This document shows positions 23,830 to 36,042 of a stretch of 64,000 nucleotides of DNA, in pieces; the first letter of the stretch is position 1; each line of letters starts with the position of its first letter. Both the position numbers and the translations under genes were made by a program. This DNA comes from Microvelia longipes (Eukaryota; Arthropoda; Insecta; Hemiptera; Veliidae), in NCBI GenBank assembly GCA_018340805.1, contig JACMZG010001914.1, positions 14,504,474 to 14,568,473 of the forward strand, read 5' to 3'. A model generated the notes under the pieces. The model ran no database searches. It had not been told where the DNA came from and was given only the letters and a program-made list of their open reading frames with translations.

Positions 23830-24060
23830 ATAAACACACATATTATTATCTATGTTTTGGAAATATAGTCTCTGCATTACATATTGTTATTATTTCTAAA
23901 GAGATTAATTAATTGAAAATAATTGTTGACTAATATTTATAATTTTCCAAGAAATTATGATAATGTACATTGATTGTTTCAATTGGCAAAACTTACCAAG
24001 AGGAAATTTAAACTCAGTAAAATTTATTACCTGGAACAGAAAAAAATGAGAAAATACGTT
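23784..24060 (+). repeat. (AT)n-initiated repeat, copy 1
   Basis: An (AT)n tract (23784-23832) is followed by about 210 bases starting ATCTATGTTTTGGAAATATA and ending AATGAGAAAATACG. The same unit, in the same order and orientation, occurs at 53775-54130, also directly after an (AT)n tract. Confidence 0.85.
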
Positions 24061-24679
24061 ACTATCAATAAAACACAACAAGTTTATATTAACATTATAT
24101 AAAATGAATATCATTGTATTGAAATAATTCAATAATTTTGTTTAATGTTTATTAAATATAAAATATTATACAAATGATGCAAAATTACTCCCAGTTTTTT
24201 GTGAAATTGTTTATTTTGGTATTGTTTTACTTTATTTATTTATTATTATATGCATATTAATTATTTTTTATCATTTATATTCACACAAAATAGGCTCTTT
24301 ATTATTATTATTATTATTATTTATTACATAATACATATTTTTTCTTACAAAAGAAAATTTTTAAGTAAAAAAAGTAAAACAACAAGGAAATAAACTAAAA
24401 ATAAGGAAATTATATACATTTTGGTCAAAAGCTGTTGCAAGAAAAAGTGGCTAATGACTATTTAGAAATTAATTATAATAGAGAAGAAATCATTTAAGAT
24501 TTAAAATGAAAAATGAAAGAAAGATTGATAAAAATAATAATACAATATATACGTACATATACAAACATACACAGAAACACATACATGATGAGCTAAATGA
24601 AATTTTAAATTTTTTTTTCTCAAAATAGGCTCTTTAATTTTAAACATTGTATTCTTCTTTTACGTTTCTACATTTATAC
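24061..24679. other. No gene; short (TTA)n tract
   Basis: AT-rich, with a TTA microsatellite at about 24298-24332. The block CAAAATAGGCTCTTTA occurs twice (about 24287 and 24624). Confidence 0.5.
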
Positions 24680-24900
24680 TATATAGGAAAAGCATTGTTA
24701 TCACAATAAATCTCCGAATCTAGGATTTCACCTTAAAAGTGAAATCTTAGGTCTTTTAGGCCTTTTATGACTTCTGAGTAGTTGTACCAAATGGTTTGTG
24801 TGTGTGTTTCAGTGTCTTTTATCATCGTTACCCCAAGTTTGTTTCTGCTGAAAAGTTGAAACCCAGCACAAAATTAAGTATCCTCATATATTTATTTATT
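24680..24900 (+). repeat. 5S-composite repeat, head portion only
   Basis: Shows TATACTATATAGGAAAAGCA, a CCGAATCTAGGATTTCACC block, the GTGTGTGTGTTTCAGTGTC stretch and AAAAGTTGAAACCCAGCAC, diverged from the full copy. Confidence 0.6.
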
Positions 24901-25194
24901 TAAACGAGTCTAATCATCAAATTTTAAAGCAGATGAAAAACTAGTAAAAGTGTAACTCCTGGAACTTCAGTAAGCTCAGTGAAATTTTCTACAATAATAT
25001 AAACACCAAACAAGTCTTTCCACTAATTTAAACATAATTTTGCAGAATCAGCTTTCGGCAATAATAGGAATTATATTAACAGCAATAGTGGTGTCAGCAA
25101 TTATATTGTATCATACAATATCATTTATGTTTCATAAATATCCTTTGTAATGAATATTATATATCAGACAAAGAAGAAGCGCAAGTGAAGTATA

Positions 25195-25390
25195 CAGTAT
25201 TAATAAAACACCCAAGTCCTGGGTGTTTTATTAACTGAAGATGACCTTTCGGTCATCATCAGTGCCGGCGAACGATGTATAAAGGTAGTAAGGGAGTCAC
25301 TTGTTAGCTTTGACAAATCGGACGGTTGAAAGCTGGCTCTGTCAATAAATATTATATGTGGAGAGACTTGGGTGTTTTATTAAGAATATT
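25195..25390. mobile_element. Foldback with partial hammerhead-like motifs
   Basis: AATAAAACACCCAAGTC and its inverse occur at about 25203-25235 and again at about 25366-25384, enclosing CTGAAGATGACCTTTCGGTC and GGTTGAAAGCTGGCTCTGTC. The GCCGGCGA and GAAAGCTGGCT blocks are shared with the foldback at 49515-49790. CTGANGA and GAAA are not arranged for a complete ribozyme, so it looks rearranged. Confidence 0.55.
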
Positions 25391-25539
25391 ATATACTTGT
25401 ATTTTAAAAATCATTTTGATTCTAATATTATGTTTAAATTTAAACTCAGTTTTAGCTAATACATTTTAGCAAATACAATTCCCTTTTGTGGGATTCACCA
25501 TTTTAAAGGAGTCGATCCGCCGAAAGTCGAAATTTGCGA

Positions 25540-26072
25540 AAATACAGACTTTATTGCCAAAAATATTTTTCGGATAGCTTAATTAGACATAAAATTGATT
25601 TTTGTACATATTAAGTTTTTAACTTTCTAGCATACATGCACTGGGAACTAAGATGATAACAAAACACACCACACATACAGAGCGAGAGACAACTTTTTAA
25701 AATACTCAGCAGGTCTTAAAAAAATTGAAACGAGTGATTCAGATGGAATCCAGGTTTCAGCTTTTAATCCGGCACCGAAATTTCAGCATATTTATCCTGG
25801 CTTCTTAATCCTTGCCTCTCCTAGTAGAAGAGGCAAAAATCTTTTGGTTTTTAGAAGAAACAGGATAGCTAACTATTGACAAAAGGATAAGGCTGTCAAT
25901 AGTTTCGTTTACGAATAAATAAACACTTACACTCAAAAAGAGTAATTTCACGCATAATTCCAATAAAAAAACACCGAAAACCAATAATTCAGGTTAAATA
26001 CCGTTTTCGGATTTTTAGAATAAACTCAATACTTTTCCTTTATACCTACGGTATAAATAAAGACAAGTAAAA
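25540..26072 (-). repeat. 5S-composite repeat, head half, interrupted
   Basis: TTTTTCGGATAGCTTAATTA and the CA-rich stretch lie at about 25560-25700. The CCGTTTTCGGATTTTT block and palindromic head (ACTTTTCCTTTATACCTACG) lie at about 26010-26060. About 240 bases of foreign sequence (about 25745-25985) separate them. Confidence 0.65.
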
Positions 26073-29000
26073 AATATAGTTAAATAAATGACTACATTCC
26101 AAATGAAACGATTTTTATGATTGTATAATTAAAGATTTTATTCAAAGTATAAATAAAACACGCGCGTTGCTATAATTAGCATAAATTAATTAAAAATTAA
26201 TTTTCAGGAATTATTGTTTACTAACATTGGCTGTTTTATTTCGTTTCTACAATTTAGTTAAAACACAAACTTTATAGAACTACAAAAGAGCCAACAACAC
26301 AATTAAATAGTTTGTCAAAGGAAATGCGTTTATTCATGCAAAATTTCATTTATGAAATTGAATTATCATTTTGATAAAATTGTTGCTAACATCATATTCC
26401 ATGCTTTATTCATTTAATAAATTAAAACAGAATTAGAAGTTAATAATATTTATAAATTTTATATTTAATTTTCTTGAGCCCCTAACTATAATGTTATGCC
26501 ACGTGGTTAAGATCTTTGTTTAGGTTATACTTCATTCTACCATGGTACACACAGAGATCTATGTTTAGATACCTTGGATATTATGTTAATTCAGACCTTT
26601 CTAATTTTTTCGGACATATATTTGGTATCAAGAATCCAAACGGATTCGTTCTCCCCCCCCCCTTTAACTTTTGTCGTCTGAACAACGTCATAAGCTTCAT
26701 TTTCACGGTGAAAATTCGCTAAAACTACAATCCGATACGATATGTTTACATTATGATACGATTTGTTTATATTATGATAATAAGAAGGTTACAGTGGTGT
26801 TATAATGTGTCTCAGTGAATAAGATGGGGGCTGACAAAAGTTTTTAAGCACTGACTAAACAGACATACAATAAATAAACTGAAAAGTTTACTTATAAATA
26901 AGCAGTATGAAATGTATATAAATCTATTCAAAACAACCAAAATAATAAAAAATAAAACAACATAAAAAACAATAAATAATGAAAAATAAAACAATTAAAA
27001 TAATAACAAATAAATAATAAAACACTTACAAATACAATAATATAAGCATAAAAACATTGTTTTTAGACAATTCCCATCAACAAAGAGTAAAAAGCATCAC
27101 CTCAATGCAGCGCAGAGCTAATTAATGTCTTAAAGTAAAAAGTACTTTTCTAATAGAAGCATACTTGATAAATACAATTTAAAAAACGACTATATTATAC
27201 TTCTATATTATTTACTTTACTTATATTTATCTATTAAGCCTATATATTTATTCTTTCTAATTACATATTTTCTTCTATTATTACTTTTTTGCTTAAATAA
27301 AATATAAATAATAAATAAATAAGTTTTTTTTTATTACTATTTATTCATAAGAAGTTTGTAGTTAATATAATTTTTATATTAAATAAAGGAAATATTGTTT
27401 AAAAAATATAGGATAGAGTACTTTCCGATTATTTAATTTTCTTGGGTGACCTAGGTGCGAAAAAAAATATGTATTCAAAATTTAACAGTAAAGGTAAATG
27501 TTAGTCCTTAACATTTCCTTAATATAAAATAATATTTTATAAAAGAAAATATATTTCCTTAAAAACGAGCAATCCTTTGTGGCCTCCTACCACACGGAGT
27601 AAAAACTTTCTGAGTTATTAAATCCAATAGTTTTTTTAAGCTTCTTCCAAGATTGCTTGGCTATCACACCCTGGGGCAACACTTTGAACCTACATCTAAC
27701 GAAAATAGAGAGAGCTTAAAAAAATGGTCCCTATTTTTTTTTCAAAAAAAAAAAATAACGGCGGTGAAAATATACTCCAAGGTCCCTCATCATACATATT
27801 TATGTAGTTCCCCCTTCAGAAAGGGATTTATTTTTGGGGTCATACCTTTATATAAAAAGGTAATATGAATAATACGTTGCAATATTTAGAGTTGGTAACA
27901 AAAAATAATTTTAAATTTTTTATAAGATGAAATAAACGTATTTACTATAAAGTCAGACTTGCATAATTTATGTAAAAGGAGCTTTAAAATTTAATGTTTA
28001 AATTTAAGAGTGGAATACTTGAAAGAAAGATTATAGTGGGCGTTTAAATTTGCCTCACCTTTTACTAAAATTAATTAGTAAAACTATTTGCTTTATGTCT
28101 GATATAGAAATCGCTTATATTACCTGGATCGTTATGCCAGACATAATAAATATCAAAGTATATTCTACCATGTGTTGTGGAGGAGTGCTTTGGAAAAGAG
28201 TTACCATGGATAGACAGGAATGGAGAAGGATGGAGAGTGTATATAAGGAAGTATGGTTGCATGAGAGTAGATAATTAAAATTAAGTCTAATTAACCAATG
28301 TTTAATCTATTATATATTAAAAACGAGATTAGTAATTTATTAATATGTAACTAACTAATTCAGCATGATAATTGTGATTCATTAATACTTATGTTAGTAT
28401 TTGTTATTTAAAACGTTTAATTAGTCTAAGAATATTAACTTAAGATATTTATATATATTTGTGTGTGTGTGTGTGCGTATGTATGTCAATGCGTCTATGA
28501 TATATACATAAGTTTAAGTTTAAATGCAAACTAATAGTAATACTCAAGTTTGCATTTTATAAACATAATGTTATGTACTTATAATTAATGTAAATATAAA
28601 TCACATACGAGAAATATATCTTTATATAGTTATGTACTTATGTATTATAGAGTTATGTAGTTATGTATATGTAGTTAATTAGTTTTAGTAATGAATTTAT
28701 TAACTACTGTTAGCTTTTTCTTTTTTTAATAATTAATTTAACTTCGTAATTATTTTAAAAGATTCCAAAAATAATTATATATGATTAATTAAATAGCATT
28801 AGGATTGATTATTTTTTAAGTATTTAAATTAAAAGTAATAATTTGCAAAATAAATTAAGTCCAAATAGATTTATTAATTAATTATATAAATAAAGTAATA
28901 TAACAAAATCTAAAAGAATAGAGCAACTTAAATTAAAATAGTTGTATACATAATTAATACATTAAGATAATAACTAAAATAATAATCATAATAATTAAAT

Positions 29001-29237
29001 AAGTATTATGGAAAAAAATACAAAAAAAATACAAAAATAAAATAATCCAAATATAACTTAAATTAATGCAAAATGTATAAAATTAATAAAAAATGTAATT
29101 ATAAAATTGTTTAAGTAAACAATTTTACCGAACTCAGCTAGCTTGCCAGTAACCACAGCTTTGGCTGAATTAATATTTATTTTTGTGTTTTAAAATTTAA
29201 TGAATGTTAATTGTTTGTGTTCAAATTTATAAATGGT
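26073..29237. other. Long AT-rich gene desert
   Basis: No gene supported. A run of eight or more C lies at about 26650 and a (GT)n run at about 28459-28475. The ORF at 28050-28274 (plus) ends TMDRQEWRRM..., faintly like the C-terminus of some non-LTR ORFs, but without any other support. Confidence 0.45.
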
Positions 29238-29275
29238 TTATTATATTATATTATTATTATATTATTATTATTATT
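29238..29275. repeat. (TTA)n-type microsatellite
   Basis: TTATTA repeats, possibly the tail of an unrecognised retroposon. Confidence 0.7.
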
Positions 29276-29473
29276 TCTACCATGAAGACTGATAGGACAC
29301 TCCATGACTAAATCACGCATAAGTTTTTATATTAAGATGATTTGTATGTGGTTTTAACTTCAGGTCTGCTTACTCGACAGGTGTTGAGGTCTGTCATTGA
29401 CGGTAATGCTATACAACCATATAAATATATTTCTTCAAATTAATTTTCAATTCTAATTATGTAGGTATATAAT

Positions 29474-29646
29474 CAGTCCATGACTTAAGTTTATAAAGTC
29501 CTTTATTAACTTTAATAAATGAAGTCCTTAATTAAATTCAGTCCATGAAGTCCTAAATGGACTTCAGTCCATGAATTCCTTTATGGAAATTAGTCCACGA
29601 AGTCCTTTATGGATTTCAGTCTAAGAAGTCCTGCATTGATTTCACC
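29474..29646. repeat. 26-base tandem repeat (TCAGTCCATGAAGTCCTTTA...)
   Basis: At least four clear units of 26 bases (TCAGTCCATGAAGTCCTAAA plus TGGACT and variants), with one or two decayed units before them. Confidence 0.85.
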
Positions 29647-29661
29647 CATTAAAAGTCATTC

Positions 29662-29740
29662 ATTATATTTATCAATATACTTTTTACATTATATTTATCA
29701 ATATACTTTTTACATTATATTTATCAATATACTTTTCCAT
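29662..29740. repeat. Second 26-base tandem repeat of different sequence
   Basis: Three nearly identical units of ATTATATTTATCAATATACT plus TTTTAC, immediately downstream of the other 26-base array. Confidence 0.9.
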
Positions 29741-30789
29741 GACTAAGTGAAAAGATTCTACATAGCAATTTAAACATAATATGGAAGTGACTTTGCGGTC
29801 AAGACTAAAACTACAGTTTTTCTATAGTTTTCTTTCTATAGCATTTTGTTCAAATAATTTACTGAAATAATAATGAAAATCGTCAGTGTCAAACTAGAAG
29901 ATCAAAATTTATTTAAATCGATAAAAAAATCTAAATCTAGACAGCCTTAACCCCCCTTCTTTCCCCCCTTTGTCAATTATATGTTAAAGGCAATGGAAAG
30001 GCCTCAGAAGTAGCCTATTTATATATCATCAATAAATTACAAAAATTTACTTATTTTTTTGCATTTACCAGACTAATGGGTAGCACTATTAAAAGACAAA
30101 ACCTTACGTTTAACTTAGAATTATTACTTTCATGTTATCATGGAACTGTAAATATATTAATAAGGAAACAATACCAAACACGCGCAAAATATAAATAATC
30201 ACTCCGCGAAGACCCAATAATTAATTAATATGATAATCAATTATTTGTTGGATGACCAAAAAACCACGATTTCCTTGTTCAATTCACCCCTTTAAATTGA
30301 AATTAAGAATAGATACGGTGATTATTACAACTCTACAGTTCGTGTAATTAGTATGCATGTAAAAAGAAATAACAGGTAAAGTAAGAACAAGGTAACTTAG
30401 TCGTTTTACCCCTAAGTCTAATTAAGTCAATAATAGTTCGTATATGGTCTGTATTTGACATATCTAGCTAACACAGAATAACATTTTCAAATGGTATATC
30501 ACGTAACAGTTACACCAATTCTTAGATGTTTACATAAGATGTCTTTAGCGAAAATTTCGATCCAATGAGTATAACCAATTAAGTGAAAACCTATTTAAAG
30601 GACCAAAGAACATCGGTGAAACCACTGGCAAAATATATAGAAATATTAATTTGGAACAATAACTATGCCCCAGGGATCTAGAAATTTAACATTCGAGGTG
30701 CAGCATCTAAAAATTGGTCCATTATTCGAACTCGATTATGCACCAACCGGTTATCCAGTTATGCACCAAACCAACTCGGACTCACCAAA
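29741..30789. other. No gene recognised
   Basis: AT-rich. Nothing supported. Confidence 0.5.
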
Positions 30790-31086
30790 ACATTTGAAAC
30801 TTCATAAAACGCGGTAAAATGTTTTGACCGAATTGAGTCATATAAAACTAACTTTCGAGCCAAGTTTCATCTCATTATCAGCGTTAGATTATATGTTACC
30901 GAATGACTTTCGAATATTTTTTTTAAAAAATTGCAAATTTCAGAAAATGGTTTAATTGAGCTAAAATTTGAAACAAGTGAATCCTTTGAAGTAATAAATA
31001 TGTATAACTAAGTTTCGTTTCAATACAAGTATATCCATGATTTTTGTTGGATCATATAAGTTAAGCAAATTTAGCGTGGTCACTGG
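30790..31086 (+). repeat. 5S-composite repeat, middle and 5S-like part
   Basis: AAACGCGGTAAAATGTTTTG, GCCAAGTTTCATCTCATTAT, TAAGTTTCGTTTCAATACAA and TTGTTGGATCATATAAGTTAAGC occur in the family order. The 5S-like part starts at about 31058 and breaks at a palindrome (31074-31102). Confidence 0.75.
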
Positions 31087-31102
31087 AAATCAGTGACCAC
31101 GC
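31074..31102. repeat. Perfect 12-base-arm palindrome at a head-to-head junction
   Basis: GCGTGGTCACTG, five bases, then CAGTGACCACGC. It is made from the 5S-like GCGTGGTCAGTAC part, and the family changes orientation at this point. Confidence 0.85.
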
Positions 31103-31560
31103 TTGGCAGTACATCTTTGGACTCACAAAAAAGCAACCACCCATTTAAGTACGGACCAAATGTCATTTCAATTTTTTTCAGATTTTTTTCGATTTTATAT
31201 AATTTTTTTAGCAACGTACATGTTATTCGATAAATATGAGGTTATGCCGTTAATGAGATGAAACTTGTCACATTGTTAGTCATATACGTACATATGTAAC
31301 TGTGTTTTACGAAATTGCATGCTAACGTCATAACAAAATAAAAAAATATTTTCCGGATAGCAGAACTAAACCTAAAGCTTAATTTACACACGCACTAACA
31401 AAACCACACAGACAGACAGACAATATTGTAAAAACCACTCGGAATATTTTACAAAAACACTTGAAATGGACAATTTAGGTAAAATTCTGGTTTTGAACTT
31501 ATCGCAAACACAATACTTTTCCCAATATACAACGGTATAAATGAGGAAAAGTAAAAAATA
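31103..31560 (-). repeat. 5S-composite repeat in opposite orientation
   Basis: GAGATGAAACTTGTCACATT, a decayed CTAACGTCATAAC site, ATTTTCCGGATAGCAGAACT, CAGACAGACAGAC, and the head CTTTTCCCAATATACAACGG ... GAGGAAAAGTAAAAA. Confidence 0.8.
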
Positions 31561-32999
31561 CGTCTCTTGTGTAATAACCGCTTTTCTTTTTAAAAGTATT
31601 TATACATTCTATATTGAGAGATGCCAGAAATAAAACAAAAATAAAAATTACTGAATGTAAGGCCCTCGTAAAAATCACATTTGTCAATGAAAAGGTTGTC
31701 ATATTTCATTCATAAAATTAATGTTTTTAAGAAACTCTTTGAGAGGTATATCGAATGAAATTAATTTGTAGTTTCTTAGCTTTATATATTTTTATGAAAA
31801 AAAAAACGAGAGAGATTTATTTTTAGTTAAATTATTTAAACTAGTTGGGAAATGATAGGTAGTGTGGTTCCGGTTTATTCATAGGTTACGATATGTCAGT
31901 ATGTTTTATTTGACTACGTTTTTAAAACACATATTGCACAGAAGAATAAAAACGTATAGAAGGTAATGAGTTTGCTGACAACCCTGCCAGACAGGTCAAT
32001 AAAATGACATAGTGTATGTTAATTTCTCTGAGATAAATAGTAATGATAAAATAAATAATTAAAGAATTACAAGAAATAATTAAATATAATTTCGATTGTA
32101 AAGAAACAAGAAATATACACCGGAAATAAGGTTACACTTGTAAAACACTGTTGCCATTTAGCGGAACTATAACTGAACTACAACAAGTATGTGGTCTTCA
32201 GAGCTCCTTGCGGCAAATAAATGACCTCCCAGCAGCACAAAAAAGTTTTTTGTATGCCGTATAAAAAAAACTTTCTTATTTTTACAGTAATACACATTTT
32301 GCATTTCACGTTCTATACAGTAAGGCATAAAGGGAACCTAAACTCTCTACCTCAGAAAATTGAATATTATGTTACAAGACCGTGAGGTGTAATAGTAGAT
32401 ATTACTCTCAAGAGTAAATATAGCGAGACAGTAAAATGAGCCGAGGTAAACATTCTGATTATTCATTGTCGTGTAGAATAAGCTATTTTTTTGTGCCTAG
32501 AAATTGCAAAAAAACTATTCAGAAGAACAGTATAATGCATACAAATTTGCCAGTACACATCTGTTGATCTCATTAGCCATAAAATTAAATTTTGGCAGGT
32601 CATTTTCAATGTCTGAATCACTATCTATGATAATTAAACACTTGATAATAAATAATTAAAAACTTTTCGAAATAACAAAACATCCGTTAACAAAAACGTT
32701 TGATTATTTATTTGTTAAGCAAAACAAAAATAAGAAGTACAAGGATGGTAATATTATAACCTTTAATTAAAGTACTAGCGCGTACCAGTGTACGTTCAGG
32801 AACTTCACCAGCGACATTATATACAAGCGATATTATCGGTTATATTAATTATCAAGCACCACTCGTAACTCACTTGTTGGGTATTTTTCAAAGTAAATGC
32901 GCATAGAACTAAGTTGGTATTCAGTACTAGTGTATACATTAACGTAATAAATACGTACAGCATATTTATTTCATGTATACATGGTATATCTATTTATAT
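31561..32999. other. No gene recognised
   Basis: AT-rich DNA with no supported feature. Confidence 0.5.
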
Positions 33000-33225
33000 A
33001 TCTATGTATAGTATATACGAGTATATCTATGATTTTGCTGGATTATAAAAGGTAAGCAGGATCGAGGGTCATCAGTGCCTGCATGGGTGACCACTAGGAA
33101 TAAAATAGATGTATTTACTATCTGAGGACGAGCGAAGCGAATCCGAAGTATGGAGGATGAGCGTAGCAAATTCGAAACGGAGGGAAAATTTCCGGGCTAC
33201 CCCGTAACCGATTTTTTAACTTGGT
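33000..33225 (+). repeat. 5S-composite repeat, 5S-like part and tail
   Basis: TTGCTGGATTATAAAAGGTA leads into the 5S-like segment at 33050-33093. Two tail units follow (GAGGACGAGCGAAGCGAATCC and GAGGATGAGCGTAGCAAATTC), then the closing CGGGCTACCCCGTAACCGAT near 33195-33217. Confidence 0.85.
33050..33093 (+). promoter_or_regulatory. 5S rRNA-like segment with best box C
   Basis: GGTAAGCAGGATCGAGGGTC, then ATCAGTGCCTGCATGGGTGACC. The GCATGGGTGACC stretch is close to 5S box C (ATGGGTGACC), and GTAAGCAGG matches box A. Truncated on both sides relative to 5S. Confidence 0.7.
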
Positions 33226-34004
33226 TGTGCAATTGTGTTTTTAAAATTCAAGAAATAAAATTTTTATAATTTCAAGAGTAGCATAAAATAGATATATCAA
33301 GAGAAATTCAACTAAAATATCCTCTTTAAGCATAAACACAACTAAATTTGCTTCCACTTCATATAACTTTGGTTTACCCACTCGAGTATACACTTAGCCA
33401 CATACACACAGGAGCACATATAAACACATAGACAAATATACACATAAATGTTCCGAACTAAAAACAAATCTAATTTATAATACAGAAACTTTCATGTTAA
33501 TTCATTTTAAAACTTTTATATTATTATCCACATTATACGCATCTGTTATTTATTCATTTTGTAGTAGCTATTTTACACATTAATCTTTTTAAAAATCTGT
33601 CGTGGTTGTTCACAAGCTGGGCGAATTTCCATTGAAATACTTGCTGCCAATACAGTTTTTTCTCAAGTTTTCCGCTTGTGCTTTATAGACGGAACAAATA
33701 TACACATAAATTTGTTGTGCACATTATTGTTTTGTCGATGTTTCCTCATTAGTTTGAAAGAAATTCGCATTCTTATCATATTTTTTGAAAATTATGCTTC
33801 GTCAGTTCTGCACAACAGTTTTAGCGAGTTTTATTATATTGTTAAATCCAAAAAGGATTGACAAACAAATAGAGTGCAACTATTTCGACTAAGTATAAAC
33901 CGAATCATTATTTTTTAATTTTAAACTTATGATGTAAAAATATATTGAAAAAAATAATTTAAGTGGACATTTTGTTACGTTTCTTGACAAATACATTTGG
34001 TTAC
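33226..34004. other. No gene recognised
   Basis: AT-rich. Nothing supported. Confidence 0.5.
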
Positions 34005-34330
34005 CTTATAATTCTGAGGTCGAACGTCGCAAGACCGAAGTAATGCCACCTTAAGCTTTTGGTCATGAGGATTATCTGTGGACAAGCGAACTAAGTCCGA
34101 AGTCATTATTCCCTGGAATTTTGATGACCATCCTATTTCTTGGTCAAGCACAGCGAAACCTAAGTAATACCAACTTAGTTGTTAGATAATCATGACCTTC
34201 TGACAACGAGCGATGCGAATCCTAAGTTATAACACTCTAGAATCTAAATAACCACTTTATTCTGAGAACGAGCAAAGCGAGTCCAAAATTTTTAGGAAAA
34301 GTACCAAGATACCCTATACTAAATTTTTTA
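34005..34330 (+). repeat. Expanded tandem array of 5S-composite tail units
   Basis: Five degenerate units of about 58-66 bases, each with a core like CTGAGGACGAGCGAAGCGAG followed by TCCGAAGT (starts near 34012, 34073, 34137, 34198, 34257), then AGGAAAAGTACCAAGATACC. Other copies have one to three such cores. Confidence 0.7.
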
Positions 34331-35846
34331 AAAATTGAAAATGAAATGAATGAGTGAACAAAACAGATAAAAGGTGGAGTTTGACACACCTACCAACTAC
34401 ATTATGCGATAGTATTGGTTCAACTAGCTAGGGTGTACTCGAGCTATTATAGACAATAGCTTCAAATTGTTCTACAAGTGATTGAATAACACTGGGAATG
34501 AAACCGATTTTAAAGAGTCTCTGGATGATCGAAGAGTGTCCTAAGATTTACATAAAATAAATACGAAGGGATTTTCATTTATGAGGACGATTAGATAAGG
34601 ATTAACATTGAGAAGGCGACATGGTGTCAACATTTTCTGAGCTACCTCGGTTGTTTCTTTTGTATAAAATCTAACAATGGAGCACATTGGTTTAAACTAA
34701 ATAGAAAATTGTTTTAAAACAGATGTTAGAACTGTTTAATTATAAAGGAGAAAAATTATACTCAGGATATAAATTTTGTCGGGAGATAAAACCCAAGGGC
34801 GTTAGACTGTGGCAGAAACTCGTTTTATTGAAATTGGACGATTGGATTGAGAGAAAGGAATGGGTAAAAAATCTATAAAATTCAACGGGAATTTGTTAGA
34901 GAAAAAAGTACTCAAATATTACTAAAAAAGAAGAATTCTGGCTGCTATTACTCTTTGGCTGTCCTTCCTTATTCACTATAGATTCTTAAAGGTTCCTGCC
35001 AAGAGGTAGGACCTTCTTTTTTCAATTTCTTTTTTTTCATCCCTATTTCAGTGACAGCATCGATTCCCATCCGAATTTCAACCTCCTTTTTCAAAGGAAC
35101 GAAGAACACATTGAAGAATCTCACCTTATCGACCCAATTTTTCTTATTTTAGGCAATAGAAGTTTCTTTTTCTTAATGCCTAATTTTAAAATCTTTTTTC
35201 ACCCCTTTTTATAGTTATTTTTTCTTTAAAATGAGATAGGGGATAAAATTGAAATAAAAGTGATGGAATTTATTTTATGAGAATTCTTGGAATCTTTCTT
35301 TCTTTTGAATGAAAAGCTTAACAACAAAAATAACAATAGAGAAAAATATATTTTAATACAGCTGTAGGAAAAGGAATTTTCATACATTATTGGTTGCAAT
35401 CAAGAGCTCTACTTCGAACAAATTAAGTTTGTAATGACTAAAGTTGAATTTAAGTTTGCATCGTATTGCATTTTTCTTTCTTAGAGTCATTCGAATGCAG
35501 TTTACAACAAATTATTTTTTCTGAGATATTTTAAAAACATTTTAACATTTAATAAATTTAATCAGTGTTTGAAATTTTTCAAAGAAATATGATAAATACT
35601 TAAACTCATACGAAAATGCACATCATATTCTCTTTATGAACACAGTCTCTTATTTATTTATAAAAAAAAGTACAACATCATTTAATAATCAAATGATAAT
35701 ATAAATGGTTTTTTGGTCGGCCCACCGTTAAATAATTTGCGGACACCGAGCCAAAAATAAAAAAAAAAAATATTTTCCAAACGTTTCTTTGACATAAGAC
35801 GGATTTTGGCAAAATACTTTATTTTTGGACGGACACCCCGTCAAAC
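34331..35846. other. No gene recognised
   Basis: AT-rich with T-rich runs. A GTCGG/CACCG-rich patch lies near 35716-35835. Nothing supported. Confidence 0.5.
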
Positions 35847-36042
35847 AATATAGGACCCCACCTGAATTGGGGGAGGGGGACTCTCAAAACGACTGCAATT
35901 ATTAGTCTCGAAATTAAGAGTCCCCAACTCCATAAATAAATAAATAAATAAATTTAGGGTCAGGGATTCTTAATTTTGAGGCCAATAATTACAGTCGTTT
36001 TTAAGAGCCCCCCCCCCCCTCCAGTTTAGGTAAAGCCCCTTT
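35847..36042. mobile_element. Foldback element with about 75-base arms
   Basis: Left arm about 35847-35925 and right arm about 35955-36042, inverted copies (CTCTCAAAACGACTGCAATT against AATTACAGTCGTTTTTAAGAG), with an (AAAT)n loop. G-rich and C-rich runs mark the arm ends. No target duplication was confirmed. Confidence 0.75.

Noticed and set aside
28050..28274. 74-codon ORF with MDRQEWRRM near its end
   Set aside because: Faint resemblance to non-LTR ORF ends rests on one short motif; no RT or endonuclease sequence adjoins it.
29474..29740. CRISPR-like array
   Set aside because: Units are contiguous tandem repeats with no unique spacers, and the genome is eukaryotic.
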